A stretch of DNA of 64,000 nucleotides from Thiotrichales bacterium (GTDB lineage Bacteria; Pseudomonadota; Gammaproteobacteria; Thiomicrospirales; Thiomicrospiraceae), in assembly GCA_016938655.1 (NCBI GenBank), contig JAFGUG010000099.1, forward strand, positions 1-64,000. Reading direction: 5' to 3'. Position numbers and translations under genes: made by a program. Under the pieces are notes generated by a model that was not told where the DNA came from, made no database searches, and was given only the letters and a program-made list of their open reading frames with translations. Each line of letters opens with the position of its first letter. Positions within the stretch are counted from its first letter, which is position 1. This document shows, piece after piece, positions 8,043 to 18,162 of this stretch.

Positions 8043-11000
8043 TTAATGAGCTTTTTGTAAAAAACGAAAAGCCTCAACGATCGCATTGGCGACTTCATGC
8101 GGTGCCAAATAGTAAAATGCTTGCCAAGCCTGTTCACGGTTGTCTTCATACGCTAACATTTGATTATCATGCAAAGCTAACCAGTGTAATCTTACCGAGT
8201 GCCCCAGAAGAACATCTAAAAATATTGAATCTTCTGAGTGTAAATCTTGATTGGCTTTCATAATCAAGCCCAGAGTCATAAGTGCCTCAGCATAAAGACG
8301 ACGGACTTCTGGCACTGGCGTTTTGTTTAATAGGTGTTCAACCTTTTCTTGAAAAAGCTTTTCACCTCTTGTCATATTCGCACTCAATGAATGATCAAGG
8401 CGACGCTTAGGATTCCACTGGTCGCCAATAATTAAACCGGCTGTTTGGTTTACGACATCCCAAACGCCTTCATAGAATCCTTGAGGATATCGGCCAATAC
8501 TGCCATGGATTTTTCGCCACTGATACCAATCACCAGCCTGACCTATCTCTGGGTTCATGCCAAATTCAAATTTCGGAAGACTTAAATCGTGGTCTGTTTT
8601 ATCAAACTTCATAAACTCTTGCTTATAAATCTCTTCTTGTACATCGGCATAATTTTCAAGCACATATTCAAGCGCCAGGGCAATCTCGTAAGGGGCTTTA
8701 GTCATTAATAGGTCAAGGGCATCATCGGCGCTACCTTGACCCTGAGAAAAACGTATTTGACCCGCCAAGAGTTGCAAGAGCTGACCCGTTCGAATTAAAT
8801 GCATATCGCTGAGTAACTTAGGACGTGACCGAATCAATAGGCCTAAATTTAAGATTAACTCTTGAGTTAAAATTTGTGCTCGCAAATCATCAGGGTTAAA
8901 TTCTTTGATGATTCTAATAATTTCCAACGCCCCTGCTGGCTGCCTAAAGGTCGAGTGTTTACTGTACTGGCGAGAGACGCTTAAAGCGATCTTACGAACT
9001 AAAATTTCTGTTAACGCGCCCTCAAGGTTAATATCATGTTTTTCTAGCCAAGCGGCCGCTCTGCGGACAATATTCCAATCTCTAAGCTCTTTGGCTTGAA
9101 GATAAATCATTTCCATGAGCTTCTGCAGCGTGCATGGCGCCCCATCAGAACCGGTAAGCCCTGTATTGTAAGAGGCATCATGACGGTCAAAAAATATCTC
9201 AACAATCATAAATTGCTCAGCGAGGTTGTCAGTATGTATTAACTGAGCGATTAACGCTTCATCTGTCCAGTTTTGACAGGTTTTCACATCAAGTTTTAAA
9301 TCTGAGTTCGTTTGTGTCTGCTTTAAGATTAAACACTGATTTGAATGCAATTGCTCTTGCTCGTTTACATCTGGGGCTTGCTGCAAATAATGTAAATTTC
9401 GTTTTGCAGAGGTAGGTAGGAAGTTTTTAAGCATCCCCAATGAAACTGGGATATCAGAAAATTTACCATGTCGACACTCTTCCATAAATTCAATAAGCGC
9501 AAGACTGCCCTCCTTAGCAAGCATGGACTGATTAACCACCATGACCACTAGAGGGCGTCCAGGTAAATTCCATTGACGATAGATATAACCCATCTCCATC
9601 TTTAAGCGTCTGACCAACATACGATTATCTTGGGTCAAATAAAAGTCATGACGACTTAAAAACTGAGGTTGAAAAATAAATTGGTTACCTTGATATTCAT
9701 AGACACAAGAGGTAGTGAGTCCTCGTGGATTTCTATGAGGTCGTCCACTTAGTTCAAGACGTTCGCATCGTCCTAACCATTCAAAGGCATCGGCAAGCGA
9801 ACTGGCTGGTAAGATTTGGATTGGCTTTAGTTGATCGAGTGTTTGTGTAACCAAACCGTATTCATGCAATTTATCCTGAACACTTTCATCTTCGGCAACC
9901 AAAGAAAACTGAATTTGTCTGCCAATGTTCTTACCGATATTTTGATGACGTCCTAAGGGGTCTATGTCACTAACATCGAGAAGGCCATCTTGCACTAGTG
10001 CACCCAAAACATAAAGACTTTGTGCCCAGACTAATGGCACATTTTCATTCGGCAAACGCGCTTGCGAACCTGGGTGGTCTCGCTCAGCTTGAATTTTATC
10101 GGAGGGCACATAATAGAGCTCAGGGAGTAACTTTTGACCATTATGCTCTACTAAGAGGCCTTCCAATTTATCACGATACTGTTTAGCAAGAGCGGGCTGA
10201 TTGGTAAATAAAAAATGTAACAGGAGATAGCTGAAAAACAACGGCCACTCACTTTCAATATTTTCAAACTGCTTCATCTCTTCAGGTTCGTAATGCAGAC
10301 GGTTGGCATCTTCATTAGCAGCTTGGTGTCCGTCCCGCAAAAAACGCTTGCAACCATATTCCCCCGCCAGCTTATCAATCACTTCATTCAAAGTAAGCTC
10401 AACCAACGCTTCATCTTCAACCGCAAAGGCAGGAAAACCTATCGCACTGAGCGTAGCCGCATCCACTTCTTTAGAAAGCGATTCAGCAGGCAGCGTGGCC
10501 TCTAAGGTGATACGCGCTCTTGCAATCTCATCGGGAATAACATGAATAACACTGTTTAGTCCCCCTTCAGAACCAAAACAATTAAAGCCATCCATGGCTT
10601 CTAGAGCAGCTTTCGCCATGCCCACGGAACTGCTGTTTACCTCGGCAATCCCATGATTAATTTTATTACCACGCTCCCAGATACCATAATCCGGAGTACG
10701 ATAAGCTCGGCCAATATAATGAACCAAGTTTTGAGTAAATTGAACCTCTTCTAACGTGAATAGGATACGTAAACCAGAAGCGGTCATTTGGGCCAACATC
10801 AACAGGAACAGGCTCGTTGCATCCAATTGCAAATGCCCCCACTCATCATCCCCGACCACAGAATCGCCAGAAGTGGTGGAATATTTAGCATGCAAAGCAT
10901 CTAGCGGATTCTGGGAATACTTAAATGCTTCAACTTTATGAGATTGCTTCATCATGGCAGTCAACAGGCCACGCATCAGCTTCACCACACTCTGCTCAAG

Positions 11001-11231
11001 TAAAAAAGCACGCCCTTCGGTATCATCCACTTTACGATAAGCAAGCCCTAACCCCCAAACAGCCAAAATACTGTACACATTATCGCGAACCCATGCATCG
11101 GTGTAGTCACCATGCGCGGTAATAGCGGTACTAGCCGGAAGTAAACCCGTAATAGGGTTTTGTCTGGCAAGAATAATATCGGAAACCTGATGGAAGTATC
11201 GATCTAAAATTTGAAGATGTTCTGAGTACAT
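8043..11231 (-). CDS. GH15 / phosphorylase b kinase alpha/beta-like protein
   Basis: 1,062 residues. The N-terminal segment (PITGLLPASTAITAHGDYTD, then AWVRDNVYSILAVWGL, about residues 26-62) is the hallmark of the animal phosphorylase kinase regulatory subunits and their bacterial homologues, which fold as a GH15 glucoamylase-like (alpha/alpha)6 barrel. The remainder is helical and includes a segment about residues 880-900 (DWYQWRKIHGSIGRYPQGFY) seen in the C-terminal part of those subunits. Whether the bacterial protein hydrolyses a glucan or regulates a partner is unknown. ATG 11231 is preferred over a TTG five codons upstream. Pairing with glk supports a carbohydrate role. No glycogen phosphorylase gene is in the window. 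Confidence 0.82.
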   Translation of the reverse strand: MYSEHLQILDRYFHQVSDIILARQNPITGLLPASTAITAHGDYTDAWVRDNVYSILAVWGLGLAYRKVDDTEGRAFLLEQSVVKLMRGLLTAMMKQSHKVEAFKYSQNPLDALHAKYSTTSGDSVVGDDEWGHLQLDATSLFLLMLAQMTASGLRILFTLEEVQFTQNLVHYIGRAYRTPDYGIWERGNKINHGIAEVNSSSVGMAKAALEAMDGFNCFGSEGGLNSVIHVIPDEIARARITLEATLPAESLSKEVDAATLSAIGFPAFAVEDEALVELTLNEVIDKLAGEYGCKRFLRDGHQAANEDANRLHYEPEEMKQFENIESEWPLFFSYLLLHFLFTNQPALAKQYRDKLEGLLVEHNGQKLLPELYYVPSDKIQAERDHPGSQARLPNENVPLVWAQSLYVLGALVQDGLLDVSDIDPLGRHQNIGKNIGRQIQFSLVAEDESVQDKLHEYGLVTQTLDQLKPIQILPASSLADAFEWLGRCERLELSGRPHRNPRGLTTSCVYEYQGNQFIFQPQFLSRHDFYLTQDNRMLVRRLKMEMGYIYRQWNLPGRPLVVMVVNQSMLAKEGSLALIEFMEECRHGKFSDIPVSLGMLKNFLPTSAKRNLHYLQQAPDVNEQEQLHSNQCLILKQTQTNSDLKLDVKTCQNWTDEALIAQLIHTDNLAEQFMIVEIFFDRHDASYNTGLTGSDGAPCTLQKLMEMIYLQAKELRDWNIVRRAAAWLEKHDINLEGALTEILVRKIALSVSRQYSKHSTFRQPAGALEIIRIIKEFNPDDLRAQILTQELILNLGLLIRSRPKLLSDMHLIRTGQLLQLLAGQIRFSQGQGSADDALDLLMTKAPYEIALALEYVLENYADVQEEIYKQEFMKFDKTDHDLSLPKFEFGMNPEIGQAGDWYQWRKIHGSIGRYPQGFYEGVWDVVNQTAGLIIGDQWNPKRRLDHSLSANMTRGEKLFQEKVEHLLNKTPVPEVRRLYAEALMTLGLIMKANQDLHSEDSIFLDVLLGHSVRLHWLALHDNQMLAYEDNREQAWQAFYYLAPHEVANAIVEAFRFLQKAH

Positions 11232-11246
11232 ATAGATGTCTCGCAA

Positions 11247-11566
11247 TGCTGAGAATTTTAAAATAAGTGGAGTATTTCTCTTCGGACGTTGAAGAGCTTG
11301 GAATAAAAACGTTTGTAGCTAGAAGATTGTAAACATAAGCCTTAGCTAGTGCGTAAAGAAAAACTTAATATGACGTGCTTTTAACATCTATCCTATTATT
11401 CATTAACGTTCTAACAGCGAATTTATTGCCTTTATGTAAAGGTTCATGTCTGCAAATGATACCATCATTCACCCTAACTCAAAATAAAGCATCGTCAGAA
11501 GATTCATCAGGTTTTAGAAGACGTATTAAAATCAATTTTAGAAAATGGAATACGAAAATTTTTGGC
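11247..11566. other. Gene-free stretch between the GH15-like gene and tRNA-fMet
   Basis: AT-rich sequence that should hold the promoter of the GH15-like gene/glk unit on the minus strand. A 73-codon plus-strand frame from GTG 11375 has no ribosome site, no recognisable motif and runs into the tRNA terminator, so I do not call it. I see no repeat or RNA here. Confidence 0.5.
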
Positions 11567-11617
11567 AAAAAAAAACCTGACTCTCAAAACACTTAAAGTG
11601 TATGAAAATCAGGCTTT
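11567..11617 (-). terminator. Terminator of tRNA-fMet
   Basis: On the minus strand, AAGCCTGA pairs with TCAGGTTT and a long T-run follows. A small inner hairpin CACTTTAAGTG sits in the loop. It begins about 8 bases after the tRNA 3' end. Confidence 0.7.
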
Positions 11618-11624
11618 TAGAATG

Positions 11625-11701
<77 letters not shown>

Positions 11702-11749
11702 ACAATTTGTAAGCCGAACTGAGTTGCTTAACTCGTTTCGATGTGGCGT

Positions 11750-11777
11750 ATTATAGGGGGTTACAAAAATATTACAA
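11750..11777 (-). promoter_or_regulatory. Promoter of tRNA-fMet
   Basis: On the minus strand, TTGTAA and TATAAT are separated by 16 bases, followed by a GC-rich discriminator (ACGCC) typical of stable RNA promoters. The tRNA begins 48 bases after the -10. It gives tRNA-fMet its own transcription independent of the nuo operon. Confidence 0.65.
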
Positions 11778-11816
11778 CCCCTAATATAAATAAAACCTAT
11801 ATTTATAAAAGTTAAT

Positions 11817-12137
11817 TTATGAAACGCGTTTCTGGAAGTGATCTCTTAGATTATAGCGATAGATAAACCCAGGAAAAGCAAAGATCGAGAACATAAACAG
11901 CGTTATGGTATAAAACTCCCAATCCTGAGCTTGTACGTGCCCCATGCTCTTACTTTCTAGTAGATAGGCAAAGATGCCAGTCAAAATAAAATATAGGAAC
12001 CATTCAATCGAATTAACTAGAAAAGACTTATCAGGTACTTTAATAAAAATAAATAAACGGTTGGATAAAATCCAAGGGATATTCGCTAATATTACGGCTG
12101 TTACTAACAATAGCCATACGGCTTGATCAACACTCAT
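11817..12137 (-). CDS. DUF2818 family membrane protein downstream of nuoN
   Basis: 106 residues with three predicted membrane helices (about 5-25, 45-62 and 78-96) and a basic C-terminus. The pattern (WILSNRLFIF near residue 23, LLESKSMGHVQAQDWEFY, then FPGFIYRYNL) matches my memory of the DUF2818 family, which sits after nuoN in many beta- and some gammaproteobacteria. Its function is unknown, and a role in complex I assembly is only suggested by position. A terminator-like hairpin separates it from nuoN, so its expression may be by read-through or a separate promoter. Confidence 0.75.
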   Translation of the reverse strand: MSVDQAVWLLLVTAVILANIPWILSNRLFIFIKVPDKSFLVNSIEWFLYFILTGIFAYLLESKSMGHVQAQDWEFYTITLFMFSIFAFPGFIYRYNLRDHFQKRVS

Positions 12138-12172
12138 TATCTTCCCCTCAATTAAATTAACTTTTTATTACT

Positions 12173-12199
12173 AAAAAAGCCGACAACATCGGCTTTTAA
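12173..12199 (-). terminator. Terminator after nuoN
   Basis: On the minus strand, AAAAGCCGA and TCGGCTTTT form a 9-bp stem with a 5-base loop and a T-run. It lies 16 bp after the nuoN stop and should end or attenuate the nuo transcript before the DUF2818 gene. Confidence 0.75.
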
Positions 12200-12214
12200 A
12201 TTTATAACTTAAAC

Positions 12215-13654
12215 TTAATTAATGCTTTGGTAAGCAAGCTCGATAAGCGAGCTTGGCATTAAACCTAAAACTAATAATGCAATCGCAACAAAACTAACCG
12301 CCAAGTTTAGTTCTGAACTAATTGGTTGCAACGGTGAAGTATCTTCCGCTTTATCAAAGTACATCGCCTTGATTACCCGCAAGTAGTAGAACGCACTAAT
12401 AACCGCCATAATCACAGCAATAATTGCAATCCACATAAACCCAGCTTTGATGACTTCTTCAATAACTAGGATTTTTGCCCAGAAGCCGATAAACGGTGGA
12501 ATACCTGCCATCGAGAACATAATAAGGAGCATCATAATCGCTAACCAAGGGTTACGCGCATTTAAACCAACAAAATCAGAGACTTTATCAAATTCATTAC
12601 CCGTTCTTGATAAGGCGATAATCATACCAAAACCGGCTACACCGGTAATGGCATACACAATCATATAGAACATTGCCGCAGAATAACCGTCTGGATTGGC
12701 GGCAATAAAACCGAGTAATACGAAACCAACGTGACCAATACCTGAATACGCTAACAGTCGTTTTAAATTATCTTGAACCACTGCAATAATCGAACCGACC
12801 ACCATGGACAGAACCGACAATATAATTAATAAGGTCTGCCAATCGTGCACCATTCCCGGCATCCCTTCTACCAACAAACGGTAAATAATGGCAAATGCAG
12901 CAAGCTTAGGAACCGTACCTAAATACAGGGTAACGGCTGTGGGTGCACCTTGATAAACATCGGGGGCCCACATGTGGAAAGGAACCGCGCCCAACTTGAA
13001 TGCTAAACCAATAACCACAAACACGACACCAAACGATAAAACCACAGCATCTGCTTTACCAGAGGCAATAATTTGTGCCATTTCTGGGAAGGTAATCGAA
13101 CCGGTTGCTCCGTAAATCATAGAGAAGCCATAAAGTAGCAGGCCTGTCGCAAGCGCCCCAAGTACAAAGTACTTCATACCAGACTCTAAGGCATCACGTG
13201 AATCACGACGCAAAGCGATCATGGCATACATTGATAGCGCTGCAATTTCCAAACCTAGATAAAGGGTAATAAAGTTATTACCTGACACCATCACCATCAT
13301 TCCAAGTACACCAAAGAGGCCTAGAATGAAATATTCTCCACTGTAGAACTTTTGTTGCATTAAGTATTCTTTAGAAAACAAGAAGATACCTAAGGAGATC
13401 AGTAATATAAATAACTTTAAGATATCACCCATACTATCACGTACAAAACTCTCGTTAAACGTAGTGACCACGTCCACACTAAAGCTTGTCATTATGAAAT
13501 AAGCAACAACCACTAGAGAGATTTGAGTCGCATAGTAAGTAGCAAACTGGTATCTCTTAGACCAAAAAGTATCGGCAACCAAGATAAAGGAAGCCATTGC
13601 CAATAACACCATTTCTGGTATGGCGGGAGCAAAAGCGGGTATTACAAAATTCAT
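12215..13654 (-). CDS. nuoN: NADH-quinone oxidoreductase subunit N
   Basis: 479 residues, about 14 membrane helices, one of three antiporter-like proton-pumping subunits of complex I in the inner membrane. The conserved segment FHMWAPDVYQGAPTAVTLYL and the following PKLAAF contain the membrane-embedded Lys region. The HVGFVLLGF segment with its His is also present. It is the last nuo gene, 23 bp after nuoM and followed by a terminator. A near-match of the AGCAGGCCTGCT repeat (13137-13147) encodes the GLLLYG stretch of one helix. Confidence 0.97.
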   Translation of the reverse strand: MNFVIPAFAPAIPEMVLLAMASFILVADTFWSKRYQFATYYATQISLVVVAYFIMTSFSVDVVTTFNESFVRDSMGDILKLFILLISLGIFLFSKEYLMQQKFYSGEYFILGLFGVLGMMVMVSGNNFITLYLGLEIAALSMYAMIALRRDSRDALESGMKYFVLGALATGLLLYGFSMIYGATGSITFPEMAQIIASGKADAVVLSFGVVFVVIGLAFKLGAVPFHMWAPDVYQGAPTAVTLYLGTVPKLAAFAIIYRLLVEGMPGMVHDWQTLLIILSVLSMVVGSIIAVVQDNLKRLLAYSGIGHVGFVLLGFIAANPDGYSAAMFYMIVYAITGVAGFGMIIALSRTGNEFDKVSDFVGLNARNPWLAIMMLLIMFSMAGIPPFIGFWAKILVIEEVIKAGFMWIAIIAVIMAVISAFYYLRVIKAMYFDKAEDTSPLQPISSELNLAVSFVAIALLVLGLMPSSLIELAYQSIN

Positions 13655-13677
13655 ACTCTTATTTCACCTGTATCCAA

Positions 13678-15192
13678 TTAAAGTTTGGTTGTTGTTGCTT
13701 GAATAAGTAAGTTTTCAACAGAAGTATGCATCACTTCCATCAACGGGCCTGGGTAAACACCCAGACCAATTACCGCAACCGCTAAGATTGCCATAATTGC
13801 GAATTCACGTTTATTTAGGTCTTCGAGCTTCTCAACGTTTTCGTTGGTCACAGGACCAAAGAACACACGTTTAACCATCCACAAGGTATAGGCAGCACCA
13901 ATCACAAGTGTTAATGCGGCTAAAGTTCCGTACCAAAGATTTGCTTTGAAGGCACTCAGAATAACCATGAATTCACCAACAAAACCGGAAGTACCTGGTA
14001 AACCAACGTTTGCCATCGAGAAAATAACCGCAAACATCACAAACCAAGGCATTTTGTTAACTACCCCACTGTATGCTGAAATTTCACGCGTGTGCATACG
14101 ATCGTATAAAACACCAATCGCTAAGAACATCGCACCGGATATAAAACCGTGCGAAATCATTTGAACCATTGCCCCTTCCATACCAAGCTGAGCCCCTTGC
14201 ATTGTTCCACTGTTTTGCATAATGTCATAAACAAGGAACATACCGAGGGTTACAAAGCCCATATGTGAGATAGATGAGTATGCCACCAGTTTTTTCATGT
14301 CTGTTTGCACTAAAGCAACAATGCCAATGTATACAATCGCAATTAAGGATAGACCAATGACTAACCAATCTAGAGCCATCGAAGCATCAGGCGTGACCGG
14401 TAAACTGAAACGGACAAAGCCATAACCACCCATCTTGAGCATGATAGCCGCAAGAACGACAGAACCAGCGGTTGGCGCTTCAACGTGCGCATCTGGGAGC
14501 CAAGTATGCACAGGAAACATTGGAATCTTAACGGCAAAGGCAATTAAGAACGCGAGGAAAATTAGTGTTTGCGCAGTCATACCAAGCTGCATGCCGTGCA
14601 TGTCTAAAATCGAGAAACTGCCGAACTGGTAATACATGTATAAAAAACTGATCAACATGAATACCGATCCGAAGAAGGTATATAAGAAGAACTTCAACGT
14701 TGCATAAACACGACGTGGCCCACCCCATTTACCGATAACGATAAACATTGGAATTAGTAACGCTTCCCAGAATGCATAGAACAAAATTGAATCAAGCGCC
14801 ATAAAGACACCTGTCATCATCCCACCCATAATCAAGAACGCCCCCATGTACTGCTCAACACGCTCTTTAATTACATCCCAAGCTGAGGCAATAACCAAAA
14901 CTTGTGTAAATGTAGTCAACAGCACCAATGGCATTGATAAACCATCGACCCCTAAATGGTAGTAAATATTGAACGCAGGCACCCACTCAACTTTTTCGAC
15001 AAACTGCATAGCAGCAGTAGTTGTGTCAAAGTTAAACCACAGTGGCAACGAAATTAAGAACGTTACAAAAGCAACGATAATTGATAACCACTTAGCAGCG
15101 GTTTCATTGTTACGGCCAGCAAATAGCACCAACAGTCCACCAATAATCGGTAGCCATATCAAGGTACTTAATATAGGAAAGCTTGATAACAT
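13678..15192 (-). CDS. nuoM: NADH-quinone oxidoreductase subunit M
   Basis: 504 residues, about 14 membrane helices, a proton-pumping antiporter-like subunit of complex I. The diagnostic segments are the essential Glu in AFWEALLIPMF, the segment HTWLPDAHVEAPTAGSVVLA, and the Lys of LKMGGYGF. SSISHMGFVTLG carries the conserved His. It lies between nuoL (34 bp gap) and nuoN in the standard order. Confidence 0.97.
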   Translation of the reverse strand: MLSSFPILSTLIWLPIIGGLLVLFAGRNNETAAKWLSIIVAFVTFLISLPLWFNFDTTTAAMQFVEKVEWVPAFNIYYHLGVDGLSMPLVLLTTFTQVLVIASAWDVIKERVEQYMGAFLIMGGMMTGVFMALDSILFYAFWEALLIPMFIVIGKWGGPRRVYATLKFFLYTFFGSVFMLISFLYMYYQFGSFSILDMHGMQLGMTAQTLIFLAFLIAFAVKIPMFPVHTWLPDAHVEAPTAGSVVLAAIMLKMGGYGFVRFSLPVTPDASMALDWLVIGLSLIAIVYIGIVALVQTDMKKLVAYSSISHMGFVTLGMFLVYDIMQNSGTMQGAQLGMEGAMVQMISHGFISGAMFLAIGVLYDRMHTREISAYSGVVNKMPWFVMFAVIFSMANVGLPGTSGFVGEFMVILSAFKANLWYGTLAALTLVIGAAYTLWMVKRVFFGPVTNENVEKLEDLNKREFAIMAILAVAVIGLGVYPGPLMEVMHTSVENLLIQATTTKL

Positions 15193-15225
15193 TGAATCTA
15201 ATCCCTTCTCTTATTATTCTTTAAA

Positions 15226-17202
15226 TTACCAAAGTACCCATACCAGCATTGCTAGTAGGCCAAATAGCATTACAAAGGCGTAGTGGTACATAAAACCAGT
15301 CTGCGATTGACGAAGAACCGCAGCTGAATTGGCTACCGCCATAAAGGTATTTGTAACCATACCTTTGTCGATTAACTTAACGTCAACCACACGGGTAAAG
15401 AAAGCACCTAATTTACGCGTTCCATCAACGAAAATGATTTCATTAAGGCGGTCAAAACCATAAGCATTATCAAGCATGTATTTTCCACGAGGACACATCG
15501 CTTGAATTTTTGCCGGTAAGGTTGGTTGTTTAAGGTACATAAACCATGCTAAGAACACACCAGACAAGGCCAAGATGACAGGCAAGGTAGCAAACGAAGT
15601 AAATACTAAACTCACAACACCTTGGTAATAGTTGTTATACACAGCCATCATCGTATCGTTTTCAGGTGTTACAAATATTGAAGAACCAAAGTAACTACCA
15701 TTCAACATACCATCAATCATAGGAAGACCAATAAATACTGCTGGAATAGCCAATAAAATTAACGGTACGGTCACCACTAATGGTGACTCTTTTATCTTGT
15801 GTGTACGCACATATTCACTCTCTTCACCGTGGAACACTAGGAAGAACATACGGAAACTGTAGAAAGCTGTTATGAAAACACCTGCCATTAACAGAACATA
15901 GGCAAAGGTGTGACCGAAACGATCAGATTCACCTAACGCTAGCAAAATACTGTCTTTGGAGAAGAAACCTGAAAAACCTGGGAATCCAATCAAAGCTAAT
16001 GAACCTATCAACATGGCGATGTATGTAACCGGCATATATTTTTTAAGGCCACCCATATCTCGAATATCTTGTTTATGATGCATCGCAATAATGACAGAAC
16101 CTGCTGCTAAGAAAAGCAGTGCTTTAAAGAATGCGTGTGTCATTACATGGAACATACCGGCCGCATAAGCAGACGCACCCATCGCAGCAACCATGTACCC
16201 CAGCTGTGAAAGCGTAGAATAAGCAACCACACGTTTAATATCGTTCTGAATCAAACCAAGTAAACCCATCATGAAGGCGGTTAAAGCACCAATAATCAAC
16301 ACAAAACTAAGCGCTGTTTCTGACATTTCAAATGCAGGCGATAGACGAGCGACCATGAAGATACCCGCAGTAACCATGGTTGCTGCGTGGATCAATGCTG
16401 AAATAGGCGTTGGACCTTCCATAGACTCAGGAAGCCAAACATGCAATGGCATTTGTGCTGATTTACCCATCGCACCAATAAACAGAAGAATTAGCATTAA
16501 TGTAATCATTGACCACTCAACACCCGGAATAATTTCAATCATCACATCGCGCTGAGAAGAGAGTTGTGCGAAGAACTCTTTGTAATCCATTGTATTGAAA
16601 TAAACAAAAACAACTGCAATACCTAAGATAAATCCAAAGTCACCAACACGGTTAACTAAGAACGCTTTTAGATTAGCTTGTATGGCTGATTCTCGTTTCA
16701 TGTAGAAACCGATCAATAAATATGAAACAAGTCCAACGGCTTCCCAACCAAAGAAAAGCTGTAAGAAATTGTTTGCCATGACCAATGACAGCATTGAGAA
16801 GGTGAACAAAGAGATGTAACTGAAGAAACGCTGGTAGTAAGGATCGTCATGATCGTAATCTTCATCATGATCCATATAGCCGATGGTATAGATATGTACC
16901 ATCAATGATACAAATGTTACAACCAACATCATAGTGGCAGATAGTTCGTCAATCAGATAACCTAGTTCAAAACGAATTCCATCTGAAACCATCCAGGTAT
17001 AAAGGCTAGCGTTATATTCTTCATGCCCTGCCATTACAAATTGATAAAAAACATAAACGGATAAAACAGCTGAAACAGCGACACCGGCGATTGTAACTGT
17101 GTGCGCACCTCTTCGGCCAATTTGACGTCCAAACAGGCCTGCAATTAAGGCCCCAACTAAAGGTGATAAAAAGATAACTGTAAGTATTGTGTGTAACATC
17201 AA
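15226..17202 (-). CDS. nuoL: NADH-quinone oxidoreductase subunit L
   Basis: 658 residues, the largest complex I antiporter-like subunit, with a long C-terminal lateral helix. Recognisable segments are FFGWEAVGLVSYLLIGFY with the essential Glu, and KSAQMPLHVWLPESMEGPTP followed by HAATMVTAGI. The length is slightly longer than the E. coli protein (613). It starts directly at the end of nuoK, with the two genes abutting, which suggests translational coupling. Confidence 0.97.
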   Translation of the reverse strand: MMLHTILTVIFLSPLVGALIAGLFGRQIGRRGAHTVTIAGVAVSAVLSVYVFYQFVMAGHEEYNASLYTWMVSDGIRFELGYLIDELSATMMLVVTFVSLMVHIYTIGYMDHDEDYDHDDPYYQRFFSYISLFTFSMLSLVMANNFLQLFFGWEAVGLVSYLLIGFYMKRESAIQANLKAFLVNRVGDFGFILGIAVVFVYFNTMDYKEFFAQLSSQRDVMIEIIPGVEWSMITLMLILLFIGAMGKSAQMPLHVWLPESMEGPTPISALIHAATMVTAGIFMVARLSPAFEMSETALSFVLIIGALTAFMMGLLGLIQNDIKRVVAYSTLSQLGYMVAAMGASAYAAGMFHVMTHAFFKALLFLAAGSVIIAMHHKQDIRDMGGLKKYMPVTYIAMLIGSLALIGFPGFSGFFSKDSILLALGESDRFGHTFAYVLLMAGVFITAFYSFRMFFLVFHGEESEYVRTHKIKESPLVVTVPLILLAIPAVFIGLPMIDGMLNGSYFGSSIFVTPENDTMMAVYNNYYQGVVSLVFTSFATLPVILALSGVFLAWFMYLKQPTLPAKIQAMCPRGKYMLDNAYGFDRLNEIIFVDGTRKLGAFFTRVVDVKLIDKGMVTNTFMAVANSAAVLRQSQTGFMYHYAFVMLFGLLAMLVWVLW

Positions 17203-17508
17203 TTAACCCTTTAGTGAACCAAGATCATCAACGTTGATGCTCTTACGGTTACGGAAAACAAGAACAATGATAGCCAGACCAATCGCAGCCTCAGCAGCCG
17301 CCACCGTCAATATAAAGAAGACGAAAATCTGACCCGTGACATCATTTAGATAGTGAGAAAACGCAACTAAATTGGTATTAACGGCTAATAGCATTAGCTC
17401 AATAGCCATCAATAATACAATGACATTCTTGCGATTAAGGAAAATTCCGGCCATGCTAATCGTAAATAACAAAGCTCCAAAAATTAGATAATCCGATAAT
17501 GCAATCAT
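17203..17508 (-). CDS. nuoK: NADH-quinone oxidoreductase subunit K
   Basis: 101 residues, three membrane helices, of standard NuoK length. It belongs to the E-channel of complex I with NuoJ, NuoA and NuoH. Glu in [11 protein letters not shown] and in [12 protein letters not shown] are the two conserved intramembrane carboxylates. Its start overlaps the nuoJ stop by 4 bases (ATGA). Confidence 0.97.
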   Translation of the reverse strand: MIALSDYLIFGALLFTISMAGIFLNRKNVIVLLMAIELMLLAVNTNLVAFSHYLNDVTGQIFVFFILTVAAAEAAIGLAIIVLVFRNRKSINVDDLGSLKG

Positions 17509-18146
17509 TTTTCCTCCTCCGCTTTTGGAGCAATCGGTTTTTCAACCACAGCATCCATTTTGACAATTCTGACTCGATCAGATGCTTGGGTTTTAACCTG
17601 CTTATCGATGTTTTGATAAAGCACTTCACCTGCTGGGCGATGACGTAAAGTCAATGCAATTGCAGCGACAATACCCACTAACAAAAGAACGGCTGCTAAT
17701 ATAAAAGCGTAAGCATGAACCGTGTAAAGTGGAACAGCAATTGCAGCTGTATTACTGTATTCTGGGCCATGAGTAACAGGCGCGCCTGTTACTTCTAAAC
17801 CAAAATGTGCAGGCCCTAAAACCATGTACATCATTGCAAATGTCGCAATCGAGGCCATTGCACCAATCGGTAAATAGCGGGTGAAGCCCTCTTTAAGTTT
17901 AGCCAGGTTAATATCAAGCATCATAACCACGAACAAGAATAGAACCATTACCGCGCCGACATAAACAAGAATCAACACAAGGCCTAAAAATTCCGCTTCA
18001 GCCATAATCCAAATACCTGCTGTTGCGATAAAAGTCACGACAAGCCATAAAGCGGCTTTTACAGGGTTTTTTACCGTAATCATCATTAGACCTGAGATAA
18101 CAGCAATACCAGCCAGTACATAAAACATAAATTGTTCAAATGTCAT
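17505..18146 (-). CDS. nuoJ: NADH-quinone oxidoreductase subunit J
   Basis: 213 residues, five membrane helices and a soluble C-terminal tail ending in a charged stretch (PKAEEEK). The conserved third helix ([20 protein letters not shown]) carries the pi-bulge region that controls coupling in complex I. It overlaps nuoK by 4 bases and follows nuoI after 16 bp. Confidence 0.96.
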   Translation of the reverse strand: MTFEQFMFYVLAGIAVISGLMMITVKNPVKAALWLVVTFIATAGIWIMAEAEFLGLVLILVYVGAVMVLFLFVVMMLDINLAKLKEGFTRYLPIGAMASIATFAMMYMVLGPAHFGLEVTGAPVTHGPEYSNTAAIAVPLYTVHAYAFILAAVLLLVGIVAAIALTLRHRPAGEVLYQNIDKQVKTQASDRVRIVKMDAVVEKPIAPKAEEEK

Positions 18147-18162
18147 ATTCTATTCTCTTCAA

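Noticed and set aside
11375-11596. 73-codon plus-strand frame from GTG near tRNA-fMet
   Set aside because: No ribosome site, no recognisable motif, AT-rich composition, and overlap with the tRNA terminator.
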